This document shows positions 35,201 through 50,200 of a stretch of DNA of 64,000 bases, piece by piece; the first letter of the stretch is position 1; every line of letters begins with the position of its first letter. Source of the stretch: Hymenolepis diminuta (taxonomy: Eukaryota > Platyhelminthes > Cestoda > Cyclophyllidea > Hymenolepididae). Position numbers and translations under genes: made by a program. The stretch is from assembly GCA_900708905.1 (NCBI GenBank), contig CAADRB010000024.1, positions 1,708,723-1,772,722 on the forward strand, given 5' to 3'. The notes below the pieces were generated by a model that did no database searches, had not been told where the DNA came from, and saw only the letters and a program-made list of their open reading frames with translations.

Positions 35201-37779
35201 CAGCACTTCATAAGAATAGAATATCATTAACAAAAGTCCCAACACCTTCTCTGCATTTCTATTCCTCGATATTATGCTATATTTAACTTCAACCATACGT
35301 AGTGTACCTAGGGAGTCTCCTAAATCTAGAATCTAAGTCATCTGACGAGTTAAACACACATTGTAAGACAATTCTACCACCAACCCATACGTATCTGTGC
35401 CTGATATGTAGGAAAACATATCTCATTATTCATACTGGACCGAGAGAGAGAGTTGACCCTTATCATCTATGACCACTAATCCGTCCAGAATCAAAGTTAT
35501 GGAAGGAATATCAGGTTGATATTAAATGGTGGAAGTGAGAGAGGTTAAGGATTAGATTCCATCCACCTTGATTTACAAAATAGAAGCCTAAGTTGTCTAT
35601 CCATGGTGTGGAACACACGAATTAACCATCATGGCGATGTGAATTGCTCACCCCGGCACAAAGCGTAAATTCAGCAGCATTGAGCTATGTCCTGTCAGAA
35701 AGAAACATGAGGAAGAGACTTTCTTCTCAGAGCTAATAGTAGCAGTGGTGCAGTTGATCCTTCCGGCTATAACATGTGCAAAAAATAATTATTTTACTCC
35801 ATATCATTTGATGAGTCAATAATATCTTCTGATATGCGCCATCTCGCACTTATTTGCCAAGTTTTATCAAGCAGCGCTCTAATCTCTGGTAATCCTCTTA
35901 AACTCAAAAAAAAAACCTAATTTGGCCCATTCTTAAGAGGTCCCAACCCTTCCTAATATGGCAAAATAATTATTACTCAGCATTGCTAATTCATGTGAAT
36001 AATTTCCCAAGTGCGTATGCATCACTCTCCCCTTATTGGCTGAATATTATCCAATAGGATGGTGCACATTTTTACCCATGGCATGAGAATACTGCTTGTA
36101 TTGTAATTTGTTTAAAACACAACAAAGTAATTTCCTCCAATGCATTTTAGGCATTCAGATGACAGATACTCAAAAGTGGAGGTTCTAGAACACAAATCTA
36201 ATATACAATAGGTGATTTATCTGTAATAAATTTCGCAACTATCCATCAATTCACTCCAACTATTTTTGACACGAAGTCAATTTGAAAAATTCTCACATGC
36301 AGTTGGGCAATTATTCAGCACACATTGAATTACATTACAATTTACTCATGTAAATATGTGAGGAAGGAGGTGTTTGATTGACAATCACACTTAAACTAGA
36401 ATCTGATTCCATTGAGCTATTGTACAAGGATCAATTTCGAATTCACTCTAGCGTGAATAATTGAGTTTCAAGAGTCCAACTACTCAGACCTACTTGAATT
36501 TGGGAGGCTAGTTTATCATTCAGAAGCTAGCCAACTGGATAGTCAGCTGTGGAAGATTGGGGGCCGTGTTCTAGCCATTTTGACGCCATGAAATGACGTC
36601 CAATACCGGTGAGACTGATTTTTAGGGATGAGGGCTAACCATATTGAGAAGAAAAGGTGATTACTGAGGACAGAAGGAACAATGTAAGGCTTATAACTAC
36701 TGTTGAAATGCAAATAACGAATGGACCTATATCAAGTAAACAAGCAACTGAAGTTATCTATTTTCAAATTGTTTGACTTTGTCATAAGATATTGTAGACG
36801 GCAATGAAATCAACGATTGAACTGGATGCCTGTTAATGAAGATAGCAGGTAGCATTTTTACTTTCTCCTAGGAAAAGTGTTCGGTCTTAAAATAATTTGG
36901 CGGTATTCTATTGACTGATAACAATAATCAGAGGCGGACGGTTGCATATTAAATAACTGGAATCACAGAAGTTGCGCAGAAAACAGCTCAGACGACGATT
37001 TAGTGGAGGCATTGGTACTGATGAATTAGTCAGTTTAGCTACACAGCTGCACTTGTTCTACGCACTCAGATTACCTGCTGTCGATCGCTTAGGGTAACTC
37101 AAAGTGACAGATAAACCTGGTGAACCACCACCTCAAACGTTCTATGAATTTCAGTGTATTTATCTATTTTTTTAAATAAATAGTCTTCCTCCTTTCTCTC
37201 TACCTTCCTTGAAATAACTACGTCCTCAAGATATTAGTTAATAGCAAATACGTGCGATTGATAGCTCGAGAGTGGAAAGGATATAGGGTGAAACCTATCT
37301 CAAGCAATAAATCCCTTTGAACTTTTGAGTTGGTCGGAAGGTATTTAAGTAAATGAAATTCACTCCGTCAACATGATTAACAAGCTATAGATCACTGAAT
37401 TCACATCAAAAAGTCCCTTTAGAAACCCATTTACTTTCTATCGTATTTTAATGCACGAGTACAGAAATTAAATTAACAAAGAAGTACTGTTTATCAGATT
37501 ACGTTATGCAAATATTTTTAAGGTACTTTAGTTCTTATCTAAGCGATTCTCCTACTCGAACAAGTTTTTAGCAAGCTACATTGACTAAGTAAAACCGAAA
37601 AATCGACAAGATTGATTGAGAGGGGAACAGTAGGTAATAACCGTGTTTTCTCTCTCTGACGTTAGCCATTCCCTAATAGGTACAATAACTCGAAAGATCA
37701 CCCTTTGGCCCTAGCTTTATTGAACTTATCTTGGATAGAGGATCATAGAGCCTCCCTGGTAGTAGGCGCAAATACTATC

Positions 37780-37895
37780 AACTTCTCTTGTTAACCAGAT
37801 TCCACTCACTGGGGTACAACGATGTGGGTCAAACCCATGATCTCTGACTTCGCCGACGAACACGTCAACCGGTACGCCACCGACACATGTTGAAC
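37780..37895 (-). repeat. tRNA-derived SINE-like repeat copy
   Basis: Read on the minus strand: GGTGGCGTACCGGTTGACG (A-box-like), then GTCAGAGATCATGGGTTTGA and CCC (B-box GGGTTTGACCC), then a CATCGTTGTACCCCAGTG segment. Spacing between A- and B-box-like parts is close to that of a tRNA gene. Confidence 0.5.
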
Positions 37896-38010
37896 TAATG
37901 ATTTTTCTGTAGTTTTAATATTGTTCAGAGTAACCACAACTATGAAAGAGGCGTTGCAACAAACTCTAACCATCAGCTTCATAATATCTGCCTCACTTCA
38001 TATACATCCG

Positions 38011-38016
38011 TTTATT
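38011..38016 (-). terminator. Poly(A) signal of the unrecognised gene
   Basis: TTTATT on the plus strand, that is AATAAA on the minus strand, about 250 nt after the stop codon at 38268. Confidence 0.5.
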
Positions 38017-38267
38017 ATCAAGTCACGGATAAATTTAGGAGAAAGAGGCAAATAGTAAAGGCTCTTCGAAAAAAAGTAACAAGGGGAATAAGAAGAGAAA
38101 GGAGAGTTATTCACAACAGAAATAAGAAAAGAACAATAAAAGGAGAGGGAGAAATTCGCAGCAGTTTGTCTACACAACGCAATCACAGAAAGTTCAACTG
38201 ATGGCTAAATCACCATACACCACGCACACAAAAGGAGACGATAAAACATGAACTTTTACACCGACAA

Positions 38268-41200
38268 TTAGGAGACAAAGAGTGAGATAAAATTTGAGTC
38301 CCAATTGGACTGCGCCACATTATTCGGAGTCCCCGGCGACCCGTCTCCATCTTTCTCTCCCTTAGGCGATTCCAGAGGGTCCTTATCCACCTGTCCATCC
38401 ACTGTCAACCATTCAGACGAATCTGCCATAGAGTTATCATCCACAGTTGTCCGCCGCGTTGGTTGTTCACTCACGCCTCCNNNNNNNNNNNNNNNNNNNN
38501 NNNNNNNNNNNNNNNNNNNNNNNNNNNNNNNNNNNNNNNNNNNNNNNNNNNNNNNNNNNNNNNNNNNNNNNNNNNNNNNNNNNNNNNNNNNNNNNNNNNN
38601 NNNNNNNNNNNNNNNNNNNNNNNNNNNNNNNNNNNNNNNNNNNNNNNNNNNNNNNNNNNNNNNNNNNNNNNNNNNNNNNNNNNNNNNNNNNNNNNNNNNN
38701 NNNNNNNNNNNNNNNNNNNNNNNNNNNNNNNNNNNNNNNNNNNNNNNNNNNNNNNNNNNNNNNNNNNNNNNNNNNNNNNNNNNNNNNNNNNNNNNNNNNN
38801 NNNNNNNNNNNNNNNNNNNNNNNNNNNNNNNNNNNNNNNNNNNNNNNNNNNNNNNNNNNNNNNNNNNNNNNNNNGTGCACATAAAAGGCGAAAATCACAT
38901 GTAAAGAGAGTTAGAATTTTCTTGTTATTGCATTTGACCTCAGTTCTTCTTGTCAGTGCACCTGAATCACACAAGATATAAGATCGTATTACCACCCAGA
39001 TAGATAGAAGAATGACCGATTAACCTCCAGCCATGCTTCAGTAATTTAATGTCGTCAAGCTGTAGTCTCCGGGTTAAAAATTATTTACCAACTTTAAATT
39101 GATAAATTTGTTAAGAAATTACGTTGAATTTAAAAGAAAAGTCTATCAAGGGAGAAGTAATTATGAGTAACATAGAGAGTCATAGAAGGCGGATAGAAAG
39201 CGGTAAAAGGAGCTCAAGAAAGAGAGTAAAGTAATGCACATTTAGTGAACAGACAAATTTTGTAACATTGAAATTTTTATTAGAAAATTAGATTTCTTTT
39301 ACCCAGAATTCGCAAGCGCGTACTATTAACATTTTTGAGAACCTGTTCAGTTTCACTATTACTCTGGCATCAGTCTCTAGACAGATCATCCTTTAATGAA
39401 ATTTGTGTACCTCTAATGTTCAATGTGGAAACGCAATTTAGAATACCCCTGCGCTCAAAATGAGCGTCGGCAAGTACTTCGATACGCCATGGCGGGTACG
39501 TCTGTAAAATCAGAAGTCGTAAGATTAATTAAAACAAACGAGTAGAGTGGAATAAGGCGACTTTCTCAAAAGTGCGGCTCCAGAATGGGTTTGGAAAGAT
39601 GTTCCCCTTAATAGGCTAAAAATTTATCTTATCAGTATTCTAAAAAGACTTAGCTCTGTTTCTCATTGACTGTTTTAGCAGAGATAAGTGAGTACAATAT
39701 ACTCCATGGGCGACAAACACAAAATGGCGGAATAATGGTAGCGCATAATAATCTGCCGATAATAAAGGTGCAGAGGGAAAACGAGTGAGATCTCGTAACC
39801 AAGACACAGCGCACACACACTGCTGCTGCTCTGGCACATGTGATCGAAAAACCTCGCACATATACACGCACGAATACGAAAACACAAGAGCGCTGCTTAT
39901 ACGCACAAACACTCATTTCATTGTTTGTGATGACAGTCACATAAACACAACGCATCCAACAGAGAAAGCGCGAGTGAAAAAAAAGATGCATGCGCACGTT
40001 GAATCATCATAATGGGAAACACTGAATTCAGAGGGTAACTTAGTGCGGGGCAAATGAATATCAAGATTGCTGTATAGAAAATTTGCATGAAAACCCAATT
40101 AGACACAAGCGATGTAATCCCATTTAAGAAAGCATTTTCTAACAATCATTTTGGGGCAAAGGAGTAGTATCATGAAGCCTCTCTGGCAAGAAACTAGATT
40201 TTTGACAACGACTTTATAAGGCAGATTTAACCATTGAGGTTAAACGTTCTGTACACTGGGTTGGCACATATGGGCAGCAAACCATTGACCTCTGAAATCG
40301 CTGATGATCATATTAGCGGTTGCGACACATACTCCAATACTAGGAAATATTCGGAGTTTAGAGAGCTCTTAAGTGCTGAGTAATCAAAAGGACCAAATAA
40401 GACCCAAGATTAGTGAACCGATACAAATTAGGCACACTACAGAACACAGTGAATAAAAGCATGTTTGGACTTGCCAAATACACTCGAAGACAAGTAAAAA
40501 GTAAGAATTTACTGGACGGCATTTTTCCTGTCATAAATTTGTCGGATTATAAGGAATATATAGGGAGGGACGATTATTCTCCTCTAACTATTCCCCCTAT
40601 TTTCTATCTACTGTAAACTTCTGGCGAATATAAACAGTACTACGAATCGACAAACTCGTTTTAGTAATGGACGCATAAACTCATTTTGTAGGCTTTTAAT
40701 CCACAGTAATTTTAAATAATGATGCCCCAATGCAGGTACAAACCTAAATATTTACTGAAAAATTACTCCAATAGGATTCTCTGTAGACCACCCATGACTT
40801 CATGATTCACTTCATTCACGGAATGAATGGTTTGAATCCATGTGATTCAATACATTGGTCACCACACTAGACCACCACTATAGAAGGTAGCTGAAAAGGA
40901 GATACCAACACCTATGGTGAAGTTATCACCAATGCCGAAAGTACATGCAATCGTGTTAATTCAAGTCTGCTGCGACCTAACTGTCACGTGACAATATGCT
41001 TATCTAGACGTGGTTACAATATTCTTGTTTACTTACAGTCGCTTCTAGAGTATCAACAAAACTCTGTGTGATGACTGGACTTGTGCACACTCATTGAATA
41101 TTCTTTCTCAACTTTTATACTTTCTTTCTTCACTTCCGTTAATTCAAATTATGTTGGTGTACACTAAACTCCACTGCCTGATTTCCAAATAATCAGGTGG

Positions 41201-44200
41201 GTCGAGTGTCCTATCCTCATACACACACCTGAATTGACTCCTAAGAAAACACTGTTGAAGAATCGCACTGGAACGAGAGGGGAGAGATTAGAATTAACTG
41301 CGCCCATGAAAATTTCATCAAAATGGGAGAATCATCCAGTCAAAGAGATGAATTAACAAACGGGTGAAATTAAAACCGATGTTTAAATGCTTTGCCTTAT
41401 TAGCTATGTTAAGCACTAATAATTCTCGCTAATTCATTTCTGTGCGATCCAGATAAATTTCACATAATTCCGTAGGAGTGGGTTAGCCAATGATGAAATA
41501 TGACACCAAAGTAGACACTTGTTGGATGTAGAAAATTTGATCGAGAACAATATTGAGTGACTGTCTAAATATGGGCTAAAAGCTGAAAGACCATTGGCTA
41601 TTTTTCAGCTATCCCATCTCTGCTGCGTTAGGCCCGTAAGCTGCTGTATATCAGATGAGATGTCTTTGCCTTCTCAACCGCGAGAGAAATGAACTGAAGT
41701 GGCAGGACCGAACACCATTAAGAAAACGGCCAGTAAGCACTGAACATCGCAGACAAACATTTGCTGCAATCCAGAGAATGTATCATGAAATATGAATTTT
41801 AAAACGTGAATTGTTCATTTGGTAAATACTACACAACCCGAGTTAGATTTCAATAAACGCATTTAGTAGCCGGTCTAATTAAACGAGCATGCAGAGTTTA
41901 GCGGCGTCAGTAATATCAACACATATACCAACTCGATTGCCGGCGCCAAGAGCGATTCAATCTTTTGAGAGAAATTATGTGCACACCAGAGAGTGGTATC
42001 AATTTTCAACGCAAAAATATAACTGTTTCGGAATTAGAGTTCACTTTTTCATGCATTCTCTTTGAGACAATCTCTGCATGTGAATTTGTGCCAATTGACA
42101 AGCAATTCCATGAGTTAAAGTTGGACTCCGGTTCAAGAACCCACATACACGGGAAACGAGGATGACACAATTTTTAAATGAATGAACATATTTTCTATCA
42201 TTTATTTATAAGGGCCAAACATAAATGACAAAATAGGTGATGAAGACACAGCTTGAAGAAGAAATACTTTTATTGCAGATAGAGGAAACCATATCTTCAC
42301 GACAGAAAGGGGAAAGTCATATCAGGACGTATCTAGTAGAAAGGAGCTTTAGTTTGAAAAGTCACTCAGCCAGAACTTTTCATCACGAAGTGAAAAAGTC
42401 GACTGTGGGGAGAGATGGGGATTAAAGTAGTGAGAACCCAAAATACGGTAAAGCTAGAACACGAGATCTTATTTGAGCAGCGAAAGAGAGTCTGTCGTGT
42501 AGCGATTTCTTCGGCGTAAGATTATTGGAGTATCGTGAGATAAAATTGAAAATAGCTTACGAAAAACTGAACAAATCTATCCTCAGTTGATTGTTACTTA
42601 CACTGATACACACATTTAACGTAAACAAAAGTTGATTTTGAAGGAATATGTTCTAGAACACTCATGCAGGGGTTAGAGAACTATAAAGTGGTAAATATGA
42701 AATAGACTAGAATAAACCAGAGCGTGGACAGTCGCATTAAGCCCTTCACGTGCCCCAACAGACTATTGATTCTATCAGCGTGCAGTCAATGTATTTCCAT
42801 TGAGGCCTAAAGTCTACTTGGATATCGTTTATTAAATGATTTGCAGTTGCACTACTGCGTCATGACTTAGTTTGTCTCCAGACTCTTATTCCCTGCTCTT
42901 TATACTTTTAATTCACATCTTTTCTTCCTTCTTTTTTTCTGTTAATGTGCAACTATGTCTGTAGTCTACGCTCAAACCATAAATTTCGGCTTTGGTTTTC
43001 AATCTGTACAATTTGACAGGTTAAATACATAACTCTACTAAAGGTCCAACTTGAACTATGAATTGTGGCTGGTTTTGGCAGTAAATTCTAATCGAAAATT
43101 CCATTAAAATAACGCAAAGAAAAATAATCTTGTCTAATGAAAGATTACGTATAAGTTGTAAAAAAGGAACATTTCACAGATGAGAAGGTTCAACAACAGG
43201 ATGAATCATCTGGAAACCCAATTTCGAGTAGAGGATAGAATTTCATTCTCTAATTTGTCGAAGATCACGCACACACGCCCGCTCACACACCCTCTAGAAA
43301 ATTGCATAGATCAATGAATCAAGATCTCAAATACATACAGCTTCCACCTCATTAGATTTCACATTCAAATAGCCGAAAGAGCACTGAAATCCGAGAGTAT
43401 CCAAGCAGATTCCATGTAATCTCATTTGAGAGTATGAGAAAACTGGAAACCTGTACGAAAGTGAGACTACTAATTAGAATCACATGTGGTGAATTACTAC
43501 TTTACCTTTTTTAAGGATGTGCAAATGGACTTTAATCCCTAATAGGTGGAGTTGAGAATAGGGTGACTGGATCAGTGTTCATGCGGGCTAACAATCTGAC
43601 CGAATCTATCTCAATTCGTCAAGTCAGAATAGAACAGAAGAACAATGGAGTGAGTGATAACAACAAATGAATATTCATTTAAAAAAAACAACTATAAACC
43701 ACGCGAAAGTACAAATGTATGCATGCGGGATGAACCAATGAGGAAGTAAAACCTGGGAGGTCAGTATGGCCACTGTCTAGGTCAGGACATGTATTCCACT
43801 TCATACGGTTCACTTAAAGTGGGAGATTGTGGTCATTCTGCCAAGATGGCTGTTTCTACTCACCCCTTATGGTTCATGGATTTCATCTTCATCACTCATG
43901 CGTATTATCGATTTTATGGTCTTTCCTATTACTGCCCTTATCAATATGGTATGCCTTAACAAAGATCTATTTGGACCCTCTTCCTACACCAGCAAATCTT
44001 GTAATCCGAATTCGACGATTTTAAAACGGTACAAGTGTACCAATCTAAAGACATTAAGTCACCGATTGTGGTCTTAATTTCAAATAAACCAAGACCCATC
44101 GAAAACCCTTTTCTACGCGATTACTGAATATAACCCAATAGGAAACATATCCGCAATAATCTGAGATTCTGTTAAGTCATTAAGAATGAGATAGTGGTCA

Positions 44201-47200
44201 ATGACATTACAACGGTCAACGTGCACGTCCACCAAGCCAAAGGCCACGATATCGATGCTCATCGATGGGTATCTTCTGATACGGATGATCAGCAGAACTG
44301 GTTGATCCTTGTAAACAAGAGAAGCCAAATATGAGTTTCCTATTAGAGCGGATTCAGATTACCTACTCACAATCAAAGTCACGTACTGCCAATTGTAAAC
44401 TAAGATTGAAAGGGAGAGAATTAACTCAAAAACCGTAATCGCCGCGCTAAGATATTGTCCGACAGTAATAGAGCATCTACAAATATGAAGTCAGTGGTAC
44501 GATTCCACTTATTGGCTAACGGCGCTCAGTAAATTAGAACGCCTAAACCAGGAAATCACTATTACTTTAACCTAAAGAAAAATTCTTCTTTAGCTAATAC
44601 CTCGATTTACGCAAATAAAAGTAGATCATGCTATTTTTTAATGGGCAATGGTTCTAATTTTCAGCAATTACCTATCGACCATCCTCGCCTCTTCATTCCT
44701 ATGAAACAGTCTTTCCTACTTGGAATTATTCACTGAATTTACTGAGTTATTAACCGCGATAGATATGTACTATGTATGGACAGTTTTTTACCGCTAATGA
44801 GGAAAGAAATAAAGTGGCGAAATTATTTTACGAAATTAAATTAACTACAACTAAGGAATATTTAAGACCTTATTAAAAGGATAAATGCGCATAGTTTTAA
44901 AAAGCGAAAATTAAAACACATTGGGACTAGGGGGGTAGATGAAACATGCAGAGATCTGGATAATTAAAACGTTATAATTTGCAAGGCGTACGCGAGAAAA
45001 TACTTCATAAATAGGAGGAAAACATGCATATACGTGAATAAATGATATGATACTAAAAAATCCCAATATGAAATCAAATCCGAAAAATCCTTACTACTTA
45101 AAAAGAACTCAGTAGAAAAGAAATCAAGCAGTGAATTAACGTACCCGTTTTTTGTGCAAGGCACAGAGTTTATTGAAGTCCATTGAGGCCGTACCTGTGT
45201 CAGCATCGAAAGTATTTGCCATTTGCAAATTTTCTGCATGCTTTCGCCGTCTTCTTGTTTCCGGTGATTCGTCTAGAAAAAAATTAACGGAGAATAAGAA
45301 ATATCTAAAATAACGGAACGATTAAGCCAAATTTCCCCATAGAGAACATTGATTAATCAGCGTATTAAATATACATAAGATAAACAAAGAACAATTAATA
45401 TATCTATCTATTTAAAATTTGAGAGCAAAACGAATGAGGAGTGTAGTCACCAAGCGATTATTAGACCTCGGAGATCGAAGTTTCAATTTAATAAAAGTAC
45501 ATTCGACACCGTTCTATCATTGACTAATCAACCGGCCAAACGTATTAACAGACCATAAAATATCAAAAGTAATCTCGAATGAATTCTTTAATTAGTAACA
45601 AACAGCCGCTCTGCATTATTAACAAACAAATGTATCGAGGTGAAATGACCGAATCACTTACTTTATTCGACCATTCAATAAAACTCGGAACATCGTGAAA
45701 ATAATTCACTCAAGCCAGGGCATAGGATCTCTGGAACACTAGGACATAATGCTGTATGTTAAAAGTGGACAACCCGATGAATCCAGAATCCAAATTACAT
45801 ACATATCTTTAGGTATCATGATTTTATTCTCAACTGAAATTTGACTCTTCACCTCTAATGGGAATATTTTGCAATTCCGCGATTAAGCATAAATGAATTT
45901 TTCAAATAGTTTGAAAGATCTCTAGTGCTTCTACTGCTATTTTAATTCCTCCCATATTTCTATAAAAGAAAACCATCGATTGCGATTTGTCGCATGAAAC
46001 AAAGGAAAAAGATATATGAGTAACGTAAATTGGCTAATGGAAATGTGATGTGATAGGCTATTCGTCTCACCATAAGTGAATTCCAGTGAGTTGCGTTTTA
46101 TTAAAGTTATGTAACCTAATATCACCCTGCTATCTTGACCGTTATGTTAAGCAAAGGTTCAAGAAGTGGGGCCACCACCTAACCTTTTAAACAAATACGC
46201 TTTCTTCCACATTCGGATGAAAATATACTGAATGAGGTCAAGAAAATACAAATGAAAGTCAACTGATATCTGCCACCTATTTGCCTTGAAGCTAGGCTAG
46301 AGCAAAGCTCCCTGTAAAACATAAAAGAGTGACGGTTTCAAGGACAAATAAGTCCTAAATGAATTGAAGGTAGGTGGAAATCTTGATTTTAAAAATAATT
46401 ATTGTTATTGATTGCTACGCCTCTGAGAGCAAAGTTTTAATTTTATAAAAGTACATTCGAAACTGAACCTCCTCCCCCCTTTCTATATTTATCCTCTTTG
46501 ATATGAGGTTATTGTTTATATGAATGTTAGAAATCATTGATAAAAAATAGCAATCAGCATTTGAGAGGAGGAAGAGTGAAAAATGAGATAATTAACTTAC
46601 ATAAGATTTGTTGGGCATGTTTGAACGAGATCATTTCTTCCTTCTCGAGATTTGACGCCTGCTAGAAGGAAGGAAATTGACAAGAAGATGAGAATGAATT
46701 TTACAACTTCATTTGGAGATTATTCCAGCATACTCTTAAGTTGCTTATAGATTATTCCCATGCACCTCTTGGTCTACTATCTCCCCTAAATATAGTTCAC
46801 TTTCCACCAGGATAATAGCACCAAGAAAAGGAAATCATTAGCACCAGTGTCTCTGTCTTTATCCGACCTTGTTTGCGGAGATTTTGGAAACTGGAAAGAG
46901 CAGTAGCCTAGTAATATACCAATATCCTACACTGAGAAGTCCTTAACCATAGCTTCACGTCACAATAAGAAAGAAAGCAAAAGACTTACAGAACCGGCGT
47001 TAGGGACTGATTGAGTACTTCCATCCATCGACAAACTGCTCATCGATTGACTATTGGCCATGCCACCTCGTGATCCATCTACAAGAAAAAAACGAGAAAT
47101 TCAGCAAAATAAGGTCACAAAACATTGGCTTAAGAACTTTTAACTGCCCATTCAAAACACATTAAAAAGCAAAAAAAAAATTGTTGTATTTTTCTTGAAT

Positions 47201-50200
47201 ACAGAAGCGATCTTTGGCAAAATGGGGTGCGTTTTAGGGGGATTCTAATGAAAAACCCCCATTTTGTCATTGTCCAATTAACCGATTACTGTATGAGAAC
47301 TGATTAATATCAATCACCAGATCCTTGACTGAGTAGATGTATGCACTGTCTGTTACATCACTGTTGCGTATGAAAGAAGCGCTTGACCAATAGCAGCGAC
47401 AGTTTAGAGACGAGAAAACTGATGGGTATGTACTTTAATGATGAAATAACCGTGAAATAACGCTGCTATTACAGAAAGAAAACGGCAAGACTTATGGAAA
47501 ATTCCTAATTTTAAAAGAAGGATGTGTCATAAAATTGACACCTGAACATCAAGCATTTACTAGTTCAAAGAGGTGAGATATTAAATTTGATAAAATGACA
47601 GAAAAATAATCCGGAGAAAAAACGCTCATCACAGATTTGAAAACAGATGAAACAAACAAACAAAATAGCACAACAGCACAGTATTCGTATCGACGACGCT
47701 AATAAAGAGCGTGGTAGAATTTGAGTTTCTTACCAGGAAGGATCTACCCAGGAGGAGGAGTGAAAAGGCTTTTCTAGATGGATTTGGGGGTGGGTTGTTG
47801 GTAATATTATACTTCGTCTATCAAGATCAGAGGTTTTGAATTTAACTCCAGTAACTGGAAAGAAAGGTACCCCGCAAGCATATATAAAGCCCTAATATCA
47901 TTGTCTTTCACCATTATATTTTTTTTCATTTTTATTGTAATTACAAAAAATTCAAAAGATCAAACTAAATTTAAAGACTTTTCATATAGCAGATCAGGAA
48001 TGACAAATTGCAGAACAAGAAATGAACAAAGGAAACTAAATGCAGAAAATTAAACATAACTCTACTTTCCGGGTAATTGAGGCTGGAAGAACTTCAGAGT
48101 TTTGAGTGCGCTCCAACGATCACTCGGACGGTTCAACGAAAAACTTCGTTTTTGGTGACTCTTAAGGTGCCTCTTCAGGCCTCTCTTCAGAATCAAATGT
48201 CGACGACCTCTACTACCGATTCGAGGTTCAGAGCTTGATCGTCGCAGTTGCAAATCTAGGTGAGTGATTTAACAAGTGAAACTGATTGGTTGTCAATGGT
48301 ACTTGAACAACAACATAAAGGGAAGAAACCACCTTAAATAAGAGAATTCAAAAATATGCTGCAAGAAAAGTCAACAAACCAAACTCAACTAAGTGTCAAA
48401 TTCGAACTCAAGAAGGTAACAAAATGGAAAGAGATGCATTCAAACTTAACCGGAGAAGTTTCAACCGATTGCTTTAACCAGGCGAACAGTTTTGGCACAC
48501 TCAAAAACCCAGGAGATAAATTCCAATATTTGAATTTTGCCACGAGAAAGTATATTTGTTAATTAAAATGTCGACAACTTGATAAGTAGGGAAATTGAAT
48601 GAAGTGAGATTCTTTAGCGAATTTTGCTTTTATTCAATTTCACATACTTTTCACTACTGATTGGACTGTTCTGTTTCCTCTATCAGATGTCATTTTTTCC
48701 ATGATCAATACGGATGACACAAAGACATCAACTATACTAGACAAGCTTTTTGGTTTATCTATGTGTTACTAGGACGTGAAAAATACAAGAACAAAGCTAC
48801 AAATAGATATTTGAGGAGGAGAACCAAACTAGACCATGCATCAAATTCAAACCCAAAAAGGGTAATGAAGTGGAAAGATCTGCTTTTATAAAACCAAAGA
48901 ATACAGGCTAACTGTATTGATTTAATTTTTGCGAAGGGAGGTAAAAAAGGGATATCCGGGAGTCGCAAATACAAAAGGATAAATATAGATAAAACATTAT
49001 ACCAATAACAAGATGTGATTTTGGAAAAGGCACTTACCTTCAAGATGCGATTTCCATGGAAAATCTTAGCAACATAAAATAACACGTGCTATAAGAGTGT
49101 GAAACAGGAGCGTTCTACTGAAAACACATTTCAGTAGGCTCGATTGTCAAAACTTCAGATGAGTCTTCTTAAATTCAAGAAAGTAAAGTAATTTTCACTT
49201 CTTAAGATACAGATATAAGATTGACTACTATTATAAGCGAAATTACACTTCATCATTAAATGTCAAGGCAGTAATTTTCACTGGGACGACATTAGCAATA
49301 TAATGGAGAAACTCAATCGCCATTTACCTAACTCTAAATAGAATTCGTAAATGGTAAGCGAAGATTCGAAGTGATCATCGGAAGTTTGTTCCCTTTTTTG
49401 GATGTTAGCATCGCTTAAAAGTTACGATTTACAAATCAATAAATAAAGGAGTAAAAAATCGACATAGCAAAATTATATTCACATTAAATCATACAGTTCC
49501 AAAGTCCACTTTCTAGAGTTGGTATTAATATCACTTTTAATATTAAATAGAAAAATCACGCAATCATTTTTGATTTGATACTATTTCCTTTCAATCATTG
49601 TAATAGAAACGTGGAAATAAAGCAAACCTAAATGGGGAAAATTTTGCTAGTTTGTGTTTACAACAATGTAAGGGCCTCAGCCATTACATGAGCAAATGTC
49701 TGAGTGAATACATAAATAACGGGATAAAATAAATATCATGCTACTTAAGAAAATTCATAAGTAGCTAGTCAAGGACTTCTATAGTTGAATGTCTTGCAGG
49801 GAAGCATTTTGTCTAGTTAGATAACCTGATAGAAGCTGTCATGGAGATAATTCAAATTCGAGGATGATACTTCATTCTATAAGTATCTACACGTAGTTAC
49901 AATATATGTTGATCCTCATTATGGACTGGATTATTAAGAGTTCAGTTATCAGTTATACTACTAACAAAGGATAAGTAGTTAACTTAGGCCATTGGAGTGG
50001 GTAGACTTAGTAGAATGCTACTAATATTAAATTATAAGTAGTTAGGAAACCTACACTGACCTCCATTTCGATGAGCACTGTCCATTCCAACTCCATGCCC
50101 TAGAGAACCTGGTAAAGTGCCCCATCCCGGGAATGGATTGATCGATGAGCCATAATCGGAAGCGCCACTGGCTCGACCTCCGGGAGTATTCACAGACCCC

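Larger units (their letters stand above)
32483..38010. other. Gene-free region between the ERM gene and the unrecognised minus-strand gene
   Basis: The two genes are convergent here. No coding region is supported. A 111-codon open frame at 33405-33740 is Ser/Phe-rich and overlaps a repeat. Visible items are a TIR-like motif at about 33260, a GA microsatellite (34327-34343), and SINE-like copies at 35109-35200 and 37780-37895. Confidence 0.5.
39502..45144 (-). other. Long intron of the unrecognised gene
   Basis: 5.6 kb of anonymous AT-rich sequence with SINE-like copies at 40240-40335, 40810-40880 and 44200-44280. Small plus-strand open frames (for example 41965-42165 and 42237-42425) show no recognisable motif. 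A further exon cannot be excluded, but the flanking exons already agree in phase. Confidence 0.45.

Noticed and set aside
37013..37045. Hammerhead ribozyme core (CTGATGA)
   Set aside because: The GAAA part and the three stems are missing; the same holds for other CTGATGA occurrences in the window.
38268..38995. Several long open frames across 38481-38874
   Set aside because: Artefacts of the second N run, except the minus-strand segment 38268-38480, which is kept as the last coding part of the unrecognised gene.
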